Source: a virus
Direction: 5' to 3' (one strand)
DNA: 64,000 nt
IMG/VR virus record: IMGVR_UViG_3300042882_000327
Coordinates: 25,960 to 89,959 of that record
Shown here: piece by piece, positions 16,243-24,554 of the stretch
How positions within the stretch are numbered: the stretch's first letter is position 1
Layout: each line of letters starts with the position of its first letter
The notes under the pieces: generated by a model
Database searches by the model: none
Told to the model about the DNA's origin: nothing
What the model saw: only the letters and a program-made list of their open reading frames with translations
Program-made: the position numbers and the translations under genes

Positions 16243-16635
16243 TTATTTATTATTTGGAGTTTTTCCACCTTTATCTAATTTTTCTCTAATGATTTTAACA
16301 TCTTCTGGCGATAATAATGATAAAACTTGCTTTGCTTTGTTGGAAGAATATCCAAAATATTCCTTAATATACTTAATATCGGGATTTTCCGTATATTTAA
16401 CCCATTTTGCGTATCCTCTTTTATAGCCTTTAATGGAATAAAAAAGATAGTCATACTGTAATTTCTTATCTAAATGTGGATTCATGTTCATCTGATTAAC
16501 ATAAAAAATCGCATCTATATGACTAGATAGTGCTTTATTAACAATAAATGGATTATATTCTTTTTCTTCTTCTTGGGAGAGTATATACTCCTTAGTTTGT
16601 AATATAGATGGGACTATATCTTTAAATATGTCCAT
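16243..16635 (-). CDS. gp62: gp62 clamp-loader small subunit
   Basis: 130 residues, shorter than T4 gp62 (187). Start ATG at 16635, overlapping the gp44 stop by one base (TGATG). IFKDIVPSILQTKEYI, then FIVNKALSSHIDAIFYVNQMN and KRGYAKWVKYTENPDI are gp62-type segments. It joins four gp44 subunits to load gp45. Identification rests on position plus these segments. Missing length is probably C-terminal. Confidence 0.88.
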   Translation of the reverse strand: MDIFKDIVPSILQTKEYILSQEEEKEYNPFIVNKALSSHIDAIFYVNQMNMNPHLDKKLQYDYLFYSIKGYKRGYAKWVKYTENPDIKYIKEYFGYSSNKAKQVLSLLSPEDVKIIREKLDKGGKTPNNK

Positions 16636-17573
16636 CACTTAAACTCCGCTTCAATCATTAACTCCGTGAAAAATCCCATAAATTGTATTTCTTGATCGGC
16701 AACAAACCCGCTTTGAAATTGATACTTAGCCAAAATTAGAATAACTGCAGGTATAGAGCTAGGTTTTAGAAAATCATATAATCCGTCATACACTTTTCTA
16801 TAAATGATATTATGATCATTATCCACGTTAGCAACAATCCATTCCTTAACAGCAGTAAGGTTCTTTTCTTTAAGACTTTTAATCAATTCTTTCAGTTGAA
16901 GTTCGCCAACTTGAGATAAAATACCCGAATCAATTTTTCCATGAATGGAATATCTCTGAATCTCATTAAGAATACGTCTGTTATCGGGATACCATTTGTT
17001 TACAAATGTGGCAACAACTTCCTTATCAAACTCGATCCCTTCTGCTTCAAGTATAGTACAAACTCGTTTGAAAAATTGTATAATAAGTTTCTTCTTTTCT
17101 ATTTTGTTAATAGTAAAGTTAACTACAGCACACCTAGAATGAATTGGTTCAATAATTTTATTCGCATAATTACATGTAAGAATAAAAGTACAATTACTTG
17201 AATATTTCTCCAAAAAATTTCTAAAAGCATCTTGAAAATTTCGAGTTGCGGCATCAAATTCATCCAGAATAACAACTTTTCTTCCTCCAGAAAGAGATAC
17301 CGAAGAAGCGTAGTTTGAAATTTTGGTTCTTAGAGTATCAATACCATTCTCATCAGAAGCATTGATAAAAAGATAGTCACAACCAACCTCATTACAGAGA
17401 GCTTTAGCAATAGTAGTCTTTCCAGTACCAGCACCACCAACCAATAGTAGATTAGGAATTTCCTTTCGATTTACATATTCTTGAAAAGTACTTTTTGTAT
17501 TTTCGGGAAGAATACAATCTTGTACTTTCGACGGGCGATATTTTTCAACAAATAAGAAATTATCAACATTCAT
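16635..17573 (-). CDS. gp44: gp44 clamp-loader ATPase subunit
   Basis: 312 residues (T4: 319), AAA+ fold. Walker A is GGAGTGKTTIAKA (about 46-54), Walker B is VVILDEFDAA, sensor 1 is FILTCNYANKI, and the arginine finger region is HSRCAVVNF. It opens and loads the gp45 clamp with gp62. GAGG is 8 nt before the ATG at 17573. A short weak hairpin lies between it and the upstream dsbA-like gene. Confidence 0.96.
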   Translation of the reverse strand: MNVDNFLFVEKYRPSKVQDCILPENTKSTFQEYVNRKEIPNLLLVGGAGTGKTTIAKALCNEVGCDYLFINASDENGIDTLRTKISNYASSVSLSGGRKVVILDEFDAATRNFQDAFRNFLEKYSSNCTFILTCNYANKIIEPIHSRCAVVNFTINKIEKKKLIIQFFKRVCTILEAEGIEFDKEVVATFVNKWYPDNRRILNEIQRYSIHGKIDSGILSQVGELQLKELIKSLKEKNLTAVKEWIVANVDNDHNIIYRKVYDGLYDFLKPSSIPAVILILAKYQFQSGFVADQEIQFMGFFTELMIEAEFK

Positions 17574-17600
17574 AACAAAGACCTCAAATATAAATCATCA

Positions 17601-17622
17601 AATAAAAGCCGTCCTTGGCTCG
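17601..17622 (-). terminator. Weak hairpin with T-run between dsbA-like gene and gp44
   Basis: Minus strand AGCC-6 nt-GGCT followed by TTTTATTT. The stem is only 4-5 bp, so at most it attenuates transcription entering gp44. Confidence 0.3.
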
Positions 17623-17630
17623 AAAGTTAC

Positions 17631-17912
17631 TTAACTATTTTCAGTAACAATTCCTTCATAGAGTAATTCAAACTCTTCTTGTTCTGCAACCACTTCGTTA
17701 TAATTCTTCTTGTGATATGTCTTTGCCATTTTTCGAATAATTTTCTTCGGAATCTTCAATTCTTCGTGAACTGAATTGATAATTTCCTTCAGAGTATCGC
17801 GTTGAGCTTCTTGCATTGTCATAACATCGGACAACTCTTTCATGCCAGTCTTTAAAACGCGAAGTTCTTCTTCAGTAAATGTTCCAAATGTAGAAGCGAC
17901 AGTCTTAGTCAT
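17631..17912 (-). CDS. dsbA: DsbA/RpbA-like small dsDNA-binding protein
   Basis: 93 residues, all helical and charged. The central pattern LKEIINSVHEELKIPKKIIRKMA, then YHKKNYNEVVAEQEEFELLYE follows T4 DsbA (about 89 aa), a double-stranded DNA-binding protein that stimulates late transcription. Lies between gp45 and gp44, close to genes for the sliding clamp that also activates late transcription. Match judged from memory of the family, so moderate confidence. Confidence 0.65.
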   Translation of the reverse strand: MTKTVASTFGTFTEEELRVLKTGMKELSDVMTMQEAQRDTLKEIINSVHEELKIPKKIIRKMAKTYHKKNYNEVVAEQEEFELLYEGIVTENS

Positions 17913-17923
17913 ATAATCCTCTG

Positions 17924-18601
17924 TTAGTTATAAGTTGATGAGTTTTCGGTAGCAATGTAATAAACAAGCCCCAATGCAGATTCTGTAAATTTAGCCAATC
18001 CCTTAGAACAAATTTCTACTTCATAACTTCCGGGAAGAATCTTCAGATTCTCAGTTCTAAAAACGGTTTTATACTTAGCTCCATTAGCATCTACATTCAT
18101 GGAAATAGAGTTTGTATGAACCGAGTCATCATTTACATCAAAAGTAATTAAACTTACTACCTCCCCATCACTTTCAATAGCTACATTAGGAGATCCCAAA
18201 ACATTTGCAGTTCTAAGTAACCAATTAAAATCTTCCTCCGAAAGAGTAAACTTTACATCTACAGTTGGAATTTGTGGACGTACATTAGGAGCCGCGACAA
18301 TCATAGACGGATCTGTAAATCTATACTTGATCTTAGATCGTCCACCATATCCCTTGATGATAATATGCTTAGAATCAAATTCTAGTTCCGCTCCGTCCTT
18401 AAAAAGTGACATGACAGATAAAAAGTTATTCAGATCATAAATCCCAAAATTTTGGGGAATAGTTTCCGAAATCGTAGCATCTGCCAAGATATTCTTTTGC
18501 GGAGATACTGTTGATAGGATATTACCTTCCTTAAAATAAATTCCAGGATTGATACTGGAAAAATTTTTAAGGACATTTATTGTCTCACTACTTAGTTTCA
18601 T
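17924..18601 (-). CDS. gp45: gp45 sliding clamp
   Basis: 225 residues from the ATG at 18601 with GAGG 6 nt upstream; the TTG at 18613 is rejected. MKLSSETINVLKNFSSINPGI and the LSEEDFNWLLRTANVLG strand-helix pair are clamp-like; length matches T4 gp45 (228). It forms the trimeric ring for gp43 and the mobile enhancer for gp55-dependent late transcription. The promoter at 18975-19003 is the nearest upstream transcription start. Confidence 0.93.
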   Translation of the reverse strand: MKLSSETINVLKNFSSINPGIYFKEGNILSTVSPQKNILADATISETIPQNFGIYDLNNFLSVMSLFKDGAELEFDSKHIIIKGYGGRSKIKYRFTDPSMIVAAPNVRPQIPTVDVKFTLSEEDFNWLLRTANVLGSPNVAIESDGEVVSLITFDVNDDSVHTNSISMNVDANGAKYKTVFRTENLKILPGSYEVEICSKGLAKFTESALGLVYYIATENSSTYN

Positions 18602-18619
18602 TATATACCTCAATTATTA

Positions 18620-18976
18620 TCAATAACACAAATTATAATACCCTGTAGGTCCAGTTGTCCTGACATTAGAAACAGTACAATTATCTAGATAATGATAGTC
18701 CATACTTCCTACTGGTCCTATATTAGTTTTAATGTCCGAAGAAACAGTCGATACGAAAGTTTCGTCTTCCTTTCTCATTTCGATCCATCTATTAAGAGAA
18801 ACAATAGCTTCTTTAACATCCTTTTCAAGATCTTTGTGACCTCTTCCACCAGCCACCAACAGCTTTTTTACAGCATGTTGAATAGCTGGATCGGTCACGC
18901 CAAATAATTCCAAAACCCTATAAACATCAACACATTCGTAGGGAACTTTTTTATAATAGTGGGAATATTCTTTCAT
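18620..18976 (-). CDS. DUF3310-like small protein
   Basis: 118 residues. SHYYKKVPYECVDVYRVLELF, then AIQHAVKKLLVAGGRGHKDLEKDVKEA and LNRWIEMR follow the DUF3310 layout (HY...ECIDV..., GNA.KYLxRAGxKG..ED..KA..YL). Function of the family is unknown; it is frequent in phage nucleotide-metabolism regions. The C-terminal 45 residues are not conserved-looking. Its ATG overlaps the -10 box of an early promoter, so transcripts from that promoter would lack its start codon. Confidence 0.7.
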   Translation of the reverse strand: MKEYSHYYKKVPYECVDVYRVLELFGVTDPAIQHAVKKLLVAGGRGHKDLEKDVKEAIVSLNRWIEMRKEDETFVSTVSSDIKTNIGPVGSMDYHYLDNCTVSNVRTTGPTGYYNLCY

Positions 18977-19003
18977 TATATACTATCCATCAATTAAAGT
19001 AAA
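18975..19003 (-). promoter_or_regulatory. Early-type sigma70 promoter overlapping a start codon, probably serving gp45
   Basis: Minus strand TTTACT (18998-19003), 17 nt, TATAAT (18975-18980), with the CCTTTACTT flank. The predicted +1 is about 18968, 6 bases inside the DUF3310-like gene. Confidence 0.65.
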
Positions 19004-19008
19004 GGATT

Positions 19009-19806
19009 TTATAGTTCACCAAGATGTTGTGCAACTGCTGGTAGATTACCCGTGAAGATGTAAGTTCCTACATGGGAAAGTTGTAGCCAAGGACACATCC
19101 AAACTTTAATTCCTAACTTTCTCATCTGATGGCAGTTACAATAATCTTCTGAAAGAGTTCTCTTGGATTCTGGATCGATGAATACATTAAAGAATGAACA
19201 AATTTCACGATCACCACCAAAATGAGCTTGTCCGACGTGATCTGGCTTATACATATATTCTGGATGAGCTTCTTGGAACTTCTCAAATACTTCTCTACGA
19301 TACATACAAAATCCAGTACCAACTTCAGAAACTTCTAGAGGTTCTGTAACAGAAAATCTCTGCATTCCACCAACAGGATTAAATACCATAGATCCTACCA
19401 ACTTTTGATACTCTTCAATAGGCAGAGCAGGATTCTTTTGAATTGCTTTGTGGAGTTGACCCCATTCAATACTCTTCTTGGGATACGGACCACCTATGAT
19501 TTCTTTATCAAGCGCAAGCATGGCTACAATATCTTGTGCATTGAATGCGATATCGGCATCAATAAACATCATATGAGTACAATCAGAACGATTTAAGAAT
19601 TCATCAACAATATAATTCCTAGCACGTTGAATTAAACTTTCATTAAAAAGAAAGCTAAACCTAACATCCACACCATATTGAACCATCATCGCTTGTAGAT
19701 CCAAAAGACTCTTAGCAGTCATCCCAGTCATCTGACCGCCATAACAAGGCATTCCAATAAATAGTTTTTTAGATCTTAATGTTTCTGCAGAAATTTCAAT
19801 TTTCAT
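19009..19806 (-). CDS. Glycosyltransferase-like protein (GT-A, DxD)
   Basis: 265 residues. KLFIGMPCYGGQMTGMTAKSLL opens a GT-A fold, and HMMFIDADIAFNAQDI holds the DAD metal site. IGGPYPKKSIEW and EVGTGFCMYRREVFEKF are typical of the short transferases found in T4-like and other aquatic phages. It lies among replication genes rather than in the sugar island, so it may act on DNA bases or a protein; this is undecided. No membrane segment. Confidence 0.78.
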   Translation of the reverse strand: MKIEISAETLRSKKLFIGMPCYGGQMTGMTAKSLLDLQAMMVQYGVDVRFSFLFNESLIQRARNYIVDEFLNRSDCTHMMFIDADIAFNAQDIVAMLALDKEIIGGPYPKKSIEWGQLHKAIQKNPALPIEEYQKLVGSMVFNPVGGMQRFSVTEPLEVSEVGTGFCMYRREVFEKFQEAHPEYMYKPDHVGQAHFGGDREICSFFNVFIDPESKRTLSEDYCNCHQMRKLGIKVWMCPWLQLSHVGTYIFTGNLPAVAQHLGEL

Positions 19807-19826
19807 AATTTACCTATCAAGTTATA

Positions 19827-21143
19827 TTAAATTTTTTCACCAACTTCAAATCCCCTTAATCTAACAAATCTAGGGAATCGAAGACTATAAGTTCCATTTT
19901 GATTCTGTGTTATAGCATCGCACTCAATTTCTGCGATTTTGCCAATAACCTTGGAAGAATTATTCCAATATAATTCTCGTTCCTTGTCCGTAAGTCCAGA
20001 CCCAACATTGACTAAAATTTCTTTTTCGTCTTCATACCCATTACAGACAAGAGCACCCAATTTGCCCTTATATTTATCATCGCCCTCCTGTAAATTAATA
20101 ATTTCTAAATCTATTGTCATTACGGGTTTTAACTTTAACCATGCTGCAGACCGCTTACACTCATAAGGCGCACTCAAGTCTTTAATCATGATTCCTTCTT
20201 TTCCAGCATCAATACATTTCTTATTAAACTCGTTAAATTTTTTTATTCCTACTTCTGAATCCATATCAATAGAAATACATTCCAACACTTTAATATTATC
20301 TAAACCAACTGTCCGCGAAGTAATTTCAGCCAAATTTAAAAATCTTTCATGTTGTGGTATATCAGATTTACCACATTGAAAATCTCTTAGAGGAATCATA
20401 TCAAACAAATAAAGCATAGAATCGTTTGTTTGAATATCGGTCTTTCTATACAATTGCGTCATCAATGCTTGAAAAGACTCCGACATAATTTCTCCATCGA
20501 AAACAGTTGGTTCATCTAACATAGACCCCAAATCGGACAACTGTCCTCTGATTTTATCAAAGTTCAGAACCTCTTTTCCATTTCTAGAAAACTGATCAAC
20601 TCTCCCATTAGGATAAACAATAGATAAAATTCTAGTACCATCTAATTTCTCTTGTAGAATTTTATTTCCTGTTAATTTAGTTTCGTGTAACTTGGAATCA
20701 AACGCCAACTGACAAGAAAATACAGGAATATTATATTTCTCCGATTTAAGTTTTTTAGCAACGTTGTTTACAGTCTTTACATCTACACCACATTTAAGAT
20801 CTTTCATCAAAATTCTACGATACCAATTATTCCACATGTGCATAGATGAACTGATAGCCATTTCAAGAACCATTTTTCTAGCATCATTGCCAGTTACCTT
20901 TCTATCAATCAATAGGCTAACATTTTCAAAAAACTCTTCTTGAGTCAATTTATGTTCGGTATCAGAAATTTTCTCCGGTACTTGTTTAATACCGAAAGTA
21001 ACCAATTTATCTAATGCAAGAGAAATACCTTTAAAAAATTCATCATTTTCACCTTGCATTTCTCTAAAAATAACAGACTCTTTGAATAGTCTACTATTAT
21101 CAGATTCCAGTTCTAAAATAATATCAGATGGAATTTTTGTCAC
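19827..21143 (-). CDS. gp30: ATP-dependent DNA ligase (gp30-like)
   Basis: 438 residues (T4: 487). The adenylation motif is LQEKLDGTRIL (KxDG, near 164), followed by FDGEIMSES, the RKTDIQTNDS region, KEGIMIKDL (motif IV) and AAWLKLKPV (motif V). It seals nicks in lagging-strand and repaired DNA. Starts at GTG with GGAG 8 nt upstream and overlaps the deformylase gene by 20 bp. Confidence 0.94.
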   Translation of the reverse strand: MTKIPSDIILELESDNSRLFKESVIFREMQGENDEFFKGISLALDKLVTFGIKQVPEKISDTEHKLTQEEFFENVSLLIDRKVTGNDARKMVLEMAISSSMHMWNNWYRRILMKDLKCGVDVKTVNNVAKKLKSEKYNIPVFSCQLAFDSKLHETKLTGNKILQEKLDGTRILSIVYPNGRVDQFSRNGKEVLNFDKIRGQLSDLGSMLDEPTVFDGEIMSESFQALMTQLYRKTDIQTNDSMLYLFDMIPLRDFQCGKSDIPQHERFLNLAEITSRTVGLDNIKVLECISIDMDSEVGIKKFNEFNKKCIDAGKEGIMIKDLSAPYECKRSAAWLKLKPVMTIDLEIINLQEGDDKYKGKLGALVCNGYEDEKEILVNVGSGLTDKERELYWNNSSKVIGKIAEIECDAITQNQNGTYSLRFPRFVRLRGFEVGEKI

Positions 21144-21729
21144 TCTCTATTCTCCGTTGTTGGATCAATTCACGAGCAAAACTTTTAATTCTTTTTTCTC
21201 TCCTTTTTAAAGAAGATTTCAGAGCCAAAGGTTTTGCGACTTTATCAAACGTAATACCATTCAAATGGTCGATTTCATGTTGGGCGACTCTAGCCGAAAT
21301 GCCCGTCAAATTAATCTCTTTATTATTCCCATCTACATCCTGATACGAAACAGTAACATCTTTAGGTCTTGTAATAGCCATACTCAAAAATGGAAATGAT
21401 AAGCAACCTTCCTCCATATGCACTGTTTCTAAAGAAGATCGGACAATTTTAGGATTAAATAATGTCATATATTCTTTATCAAATCCCATGACAAAAACTT
21501 TTCTAGAAATTCCACACTGAGGAGCAGCGACACCATATGCTCTATGCGTCTTCAAAGTTTCTGTTAATCTACCAGACAACTCTACAGCATTTTCGGAAGA
21601 AAAATTAAACTCTTCAGCAATCTGCTTCAAGATAGGATCGTTCTCTTCAACAAGTTCAAAACGATCATATTTATGTTCGATAATCTTTGTAGCCGATTCG
21701 CCCGTATCAATTGTAATCATTCCACTCAT
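21124..21729 (-). CDS. def: Peptide deformylase
   Basis: 201 residues. All three motifs are present: GVAAPQCG (I, for GxGxAAPQ), EGCLSFP (II, metal Cys) and HEIDHLNG (III, HExDH). Removes N-formyl groups from nascent proteins. An N-terminal extension of about 30 residues precedes the core, and a basic C-terminal tail (RREKRIKSFAREL) follows. Phage deformylases are recurrent in aquatic T4-likes. AAGG lies about 9 nt before the ATG. Confidence 0.95.
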   Translation of the reverse strand: MSGMITIDTGESATKIIEHKYDRFELVEENDPILKQIAEEFNFSSENAVELSGRLTETLKTHRAYGVAAPQCGISRKVFVMGFDKEYMTLFNPKIVRSSLETVHMEEGCLSFPFLSMAITRPKDVTVSYQDVDGNNKEINLTGISARVAQHEIDHLNGITFDKVAKPLALKSSLKRREKRIKSFARELIQQRRIESDKNSI

Positions 21730-21734
21730 ATATT

Positions 21735-23453
21735 TTACCTTAGTTCTATTAGTTTTGTAAAGTCTTTTTTCTTCTGAAACTTCAATGTTCTATCAAATTT
21801 ATCGCCCAGAGTGTCTCCTTTATGCGAAATCACAATGACATTAGTATTAACATCTAACGATTCAATCAAATCCATAAATTGATCAATTCCATTCAAGTCC
21901 AAAGAAGAATCCAATGTCTCGTCAAAAATCAATAAATTAGTATTCACTGAATTTTTCATTTTAGCAATTTGTCTAAATGTAAACAGAATTGCCAAATCAA
22001 TTCTTAATTTTTCCCCCTCAGAAAAATTCTCGTATTTAAATTCATCCCTATGCCTACTTTTAATAACTTCTTCGAAATTTTCGTTGATATTGAAATTAAC
22101 AAAGAAATTCATCTGCGAAAGGTAAGCATTGATTAACTTATTCATTACAGGAATATATTGCTTAACAATTCTTGTCTTTATTCCTCCATCTTTTAATAGG
22201 ACGGCAGAGAAATCATAATACTTTTTAGTATTTGTTAAATCATCTTGGTTTGATATATGCTTATCTAACTCCGTAGTTAATATAGTCAATTTCCCATCAT
22301 TTTCATCAATCGCATTATTAGATATTTCAGAAATGGCTTTTAACTCTTTTTGAATATAATTTTGAATTGCCGAGATGGAGGCATTTAATTTTACGATCTC
22401 TGAATTGTGATCTTGTATATTTTTGTTAATTAATCTTATCTCATCCAATCTTTCTTCTAGTTTTGTTGCTTCTTCAGTTAATTTGGAAAGCCCGGTTTTC
22501 AATTCTAATTTCTTTTTATTATTCACTTCAATCTGCGTCGATTTAAACTCTTCATCAATAGATTGCCTACATGTAGGGCAACTATGATTTTTTTCAAAGA
22601 AATCACATTCTCTTCTCAATTTACTCAAATTAGTCTCAAGTTTAGATTCTATAGAAATCATTTTGCTTCTTTTGGTTTCTATAGAAGTTTTATCTATAAT
22701 TTGTACTTGTAAAACATTTATATGTTTTTGAATAGAATCTATATCTTTTTGTAGAGAAGTAATTTGTTCATTGGATTTAGCTATTTCTTCCTGCTTCCTT
22801 TTAATTTCTTCTTGTGTATGTTCTTTATGTTCTTTGAGATTCTGTTTCTGCAATTCGATCTTTTCTGTTGTCAATTCTATATTATATTTTAGATCGTTAC
22901 TTTCTTCTTTCAATTTAGAAAGTTTATCTTTGACCAAAACATTCATTGTAGAGAATATTTGAATATCTAACAATTCTTCTATAATAGATCTTCTATCTGC
23001 CGCTGGCATCTGCATAAAAGGATTATATCTAGCAGACCCCAAAATTACTACATTAATGAAAGACTTGTAATTGACTTTCAGAATATACTTCTCTAGATAT
23101 TCTTGATAATCTTTAGAAGAAGCATCTTGATTAACAAGAACATCATTACAATATATTTCAAATACTGTTGGTTTCATTCCTCTCACAACCTTATACTCTC
23201 TATTACCAATAGAGAATTCAATTGTGACTAACATATTTGCTTTATTCTTAGAATTCAATAGATTTGGTTTATTTGCTTTACGAAAGGGTTTTCCATATAA
23301 AGCAAAGCAAATAGAATCCAGAATACAAGAAGATTTCCCAGATCCATTGACACCAACAGATAAAGTCTTCTTATGAGAATTGAGATTTATTTCTATAGGA
23401 GAATTTCCTACAGAAAAGAAGTTACGCATGGAAACGCGAGAAAATACTATCAT
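21735..23453 (-). CDS. gp46: gp46 recombination nuclease subunit (Rad50/SbcC-like ATPase)
   Basis: 572 residues. N-terminal Walker A is GVNGSGKSSCILD (about 34-42). Long coiled coils flank the zinc hook CPTCRQS (near residue 294). The C-terminal signature is FSEGEKLRIDLA, and Walker B is LLIFDETLDSSLD. It forms the Mre11-Rad50-type complex with gp47 that resects DNA ends for UvsX-dependent recombination-primed replication. Confidence 0.96.
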   Translation of the reverse strand: MIVFSRVSMRNFFSVGNSPIEINLNSHKKTLSVGVNGSGKSSCILDSICFALYGKPFRKANKPNLLNSKNKANMLVTIEFSIGNREYKVVRGMKPTVFEIYCNDVLVNQDASSKDYQEYLEKYILKVNYKSFINVVILGSARYNPFMQMPAADRRSIIEELLDIQIFSTMNVLVKDKLSKLKEESNDLKYNIELTTEKIELQKQNLKEHKEHTQEEIKRKQEEIAKSNEQITSLQKDIDSIQKHINVLQVQIIDKTSIETKRSKMISIESKLETNLSKLRRECDFFEKNHSCPTCRQSIDEEFKSTQIEVNNKKKLELKTGLSKLTEEATKLEERLDEIRLINKNIQDHNSEIVKLNASISAIQNYIQKELKAISEISNNAIDENDGKLTILTTELDKHISNQDDLTNTKKYYDFSAVLLKDGGIKTRIVKQYIPVMNKLINAYLSQMNFFVNFNINENFEEVIKSRHRDEFKYENFSEGEKLRIDLAILFTFRQIAKMKNSVNTNLLIFDETLDSSLDLNGIDQFMDLIESLDVNTNVIVISHKGDTLGDKFDRTLKFQKKKDFTKLIELR

Positions 23454-23462
23454 AATATACTA

Positions 23463-24542
23463 CTAAATTGATTCAAGGGACATCGCTTCGTCATAAAGCG
23501 AACTTAATATATTTTTTAATTTATTAGCATCTAACTCTTTTGTTTTTACATTATCTATATATCTGGATAAAATAGTAAGTGTGTCTTCTGTCTCATCAAT
23601 ATCATTGATTTCTTCGTTAAGAACATCAGCAGTATCCTCAATTATAACAAGATCTAGGGGATTAATCTTATATAAAGCATCAATGAATAAATCAAATAGA
23701 TATGGATTTTGTTTATTCTTGACAACCACTTTAATGTAGGAACTTGCATATATATCAAGTTTAGATTGTTCTATCTGTTCTTTTATACTATCCTCGTTTA
23801 ATAGATCATCATAAAAGATCTTATTAAACATTTTATAAGGATTCTGTACAAAATCTAAATCTCTTGTTTCGAAATTAAATACATGAAATCCTTTTGGATC
23901 AGCATCATCTTGCCATGTCAATTCATACGGGGTTCCCAAATAATATATATTACCTCTAGTAGAACGATGATGATAATGACCAGTAAAAACAAATTCAAAT
24001 CTTTCGAATAACTTCCAATCCATGCCTTCGTCAGAGATAAATCCTTTATACATAGCGAAGTCACGCAGTTCCAAGTGACCGAAACAAATATCGGATGAAC
24101 TCTTTCCTATCTTACGGATAGACTCTTCATAATTATCTTTACAAATCCAAGGAAGAAATAATGGTTTTATATTTGGAGCCAATTCAACATAATCTGGTTT
24201 TTCAATAGAGATAATATTTCTGTATTCTTTCAATAACAAATTTTGAGAATTTACATTGATAGTATCTCTATAAAAACTATCATGATTTCCAACCAAAGTA
24301 TATAATGTAATATCGTATTCTTCTAACTTATCAAAGAAATATTTTTTGCATTCGGAGAGTCCTTGCAAATGGGCTTGTTTTCTGTTGTCAAAGATATCTC
24401 CGAGTTGTACGACAGTTTTTATATTATTATGCAATAAATACGGGAAAAATACATTGGTATAAAATTTTTCAAAGTATTCATTGAATGACTTTGAACCAGA
24501 TCTAGCCAAAAAGTGTGAATCTCCAAGTATAGCAATTTTCAT
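23463..24542 (-). CDS. gp47: gp47 recombination nuclease subunit (Mre11/SbcD-like)
   Basis: 359 residues from the ATG at 24542; the TTG at 24554 is the alternative. Metallophosphoesterase motifs are in order: ILGDSHF, VVQLGDIFDNRK, LVGNHDSF, GHLEL and FTGHYHHRS. All metal ligands are intact. The C-terminus is acidic and gp46-binding in the family. Directly upstream of gp46 with 9 bp between the genes. A promoter-like sequence spans its start codon. Confidence 0.95.
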   Translation of the reverse strand: MKIAILGDSHFLARSGSKSFNEYFEKFYTNVFFPYLLHNNIKTVVQLGDIFDNRKQAHLQGLSECKKYFFDKLEEYDITLYTLVGNHDSFYRDTINVNSQNLLLKEYRNIISIEKPDYVELAPNIKPLFLPWICKDNYEESIRKIGKSSSDICFGHLELRDFAMYKGFISDEGMDWKLFERFEFVFTGHYHHRSTRGNIYYLGTPYELTWQDDADPKGFHVFNFETRDLDFVQNPYKMFNKIFYDDLLNEDSIKEQIEQSKLDIYASSYIKVVVKNKQNPYLFDLFIDALYKINPLDLVIIEDTADVLNEEINDIDETEDTLTILSRYIDNVKTKELDANKLKNILSSLYDEAMSLESI

Positions 24543-24554
24543 GTTATTTGTCAA
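24526..24554 (-). promoter_or_regulatory. Possible promoter inside the start of gp47
   Basis: TTGACA (24549-24554), 17 nt, TATACT (24526-24531) on the minus strand. +1 would fall inside gp47 codons, so it could only serve gp46 and later genes. Hexamers are good but the location makes it uncertain. Confidence 0.4.
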
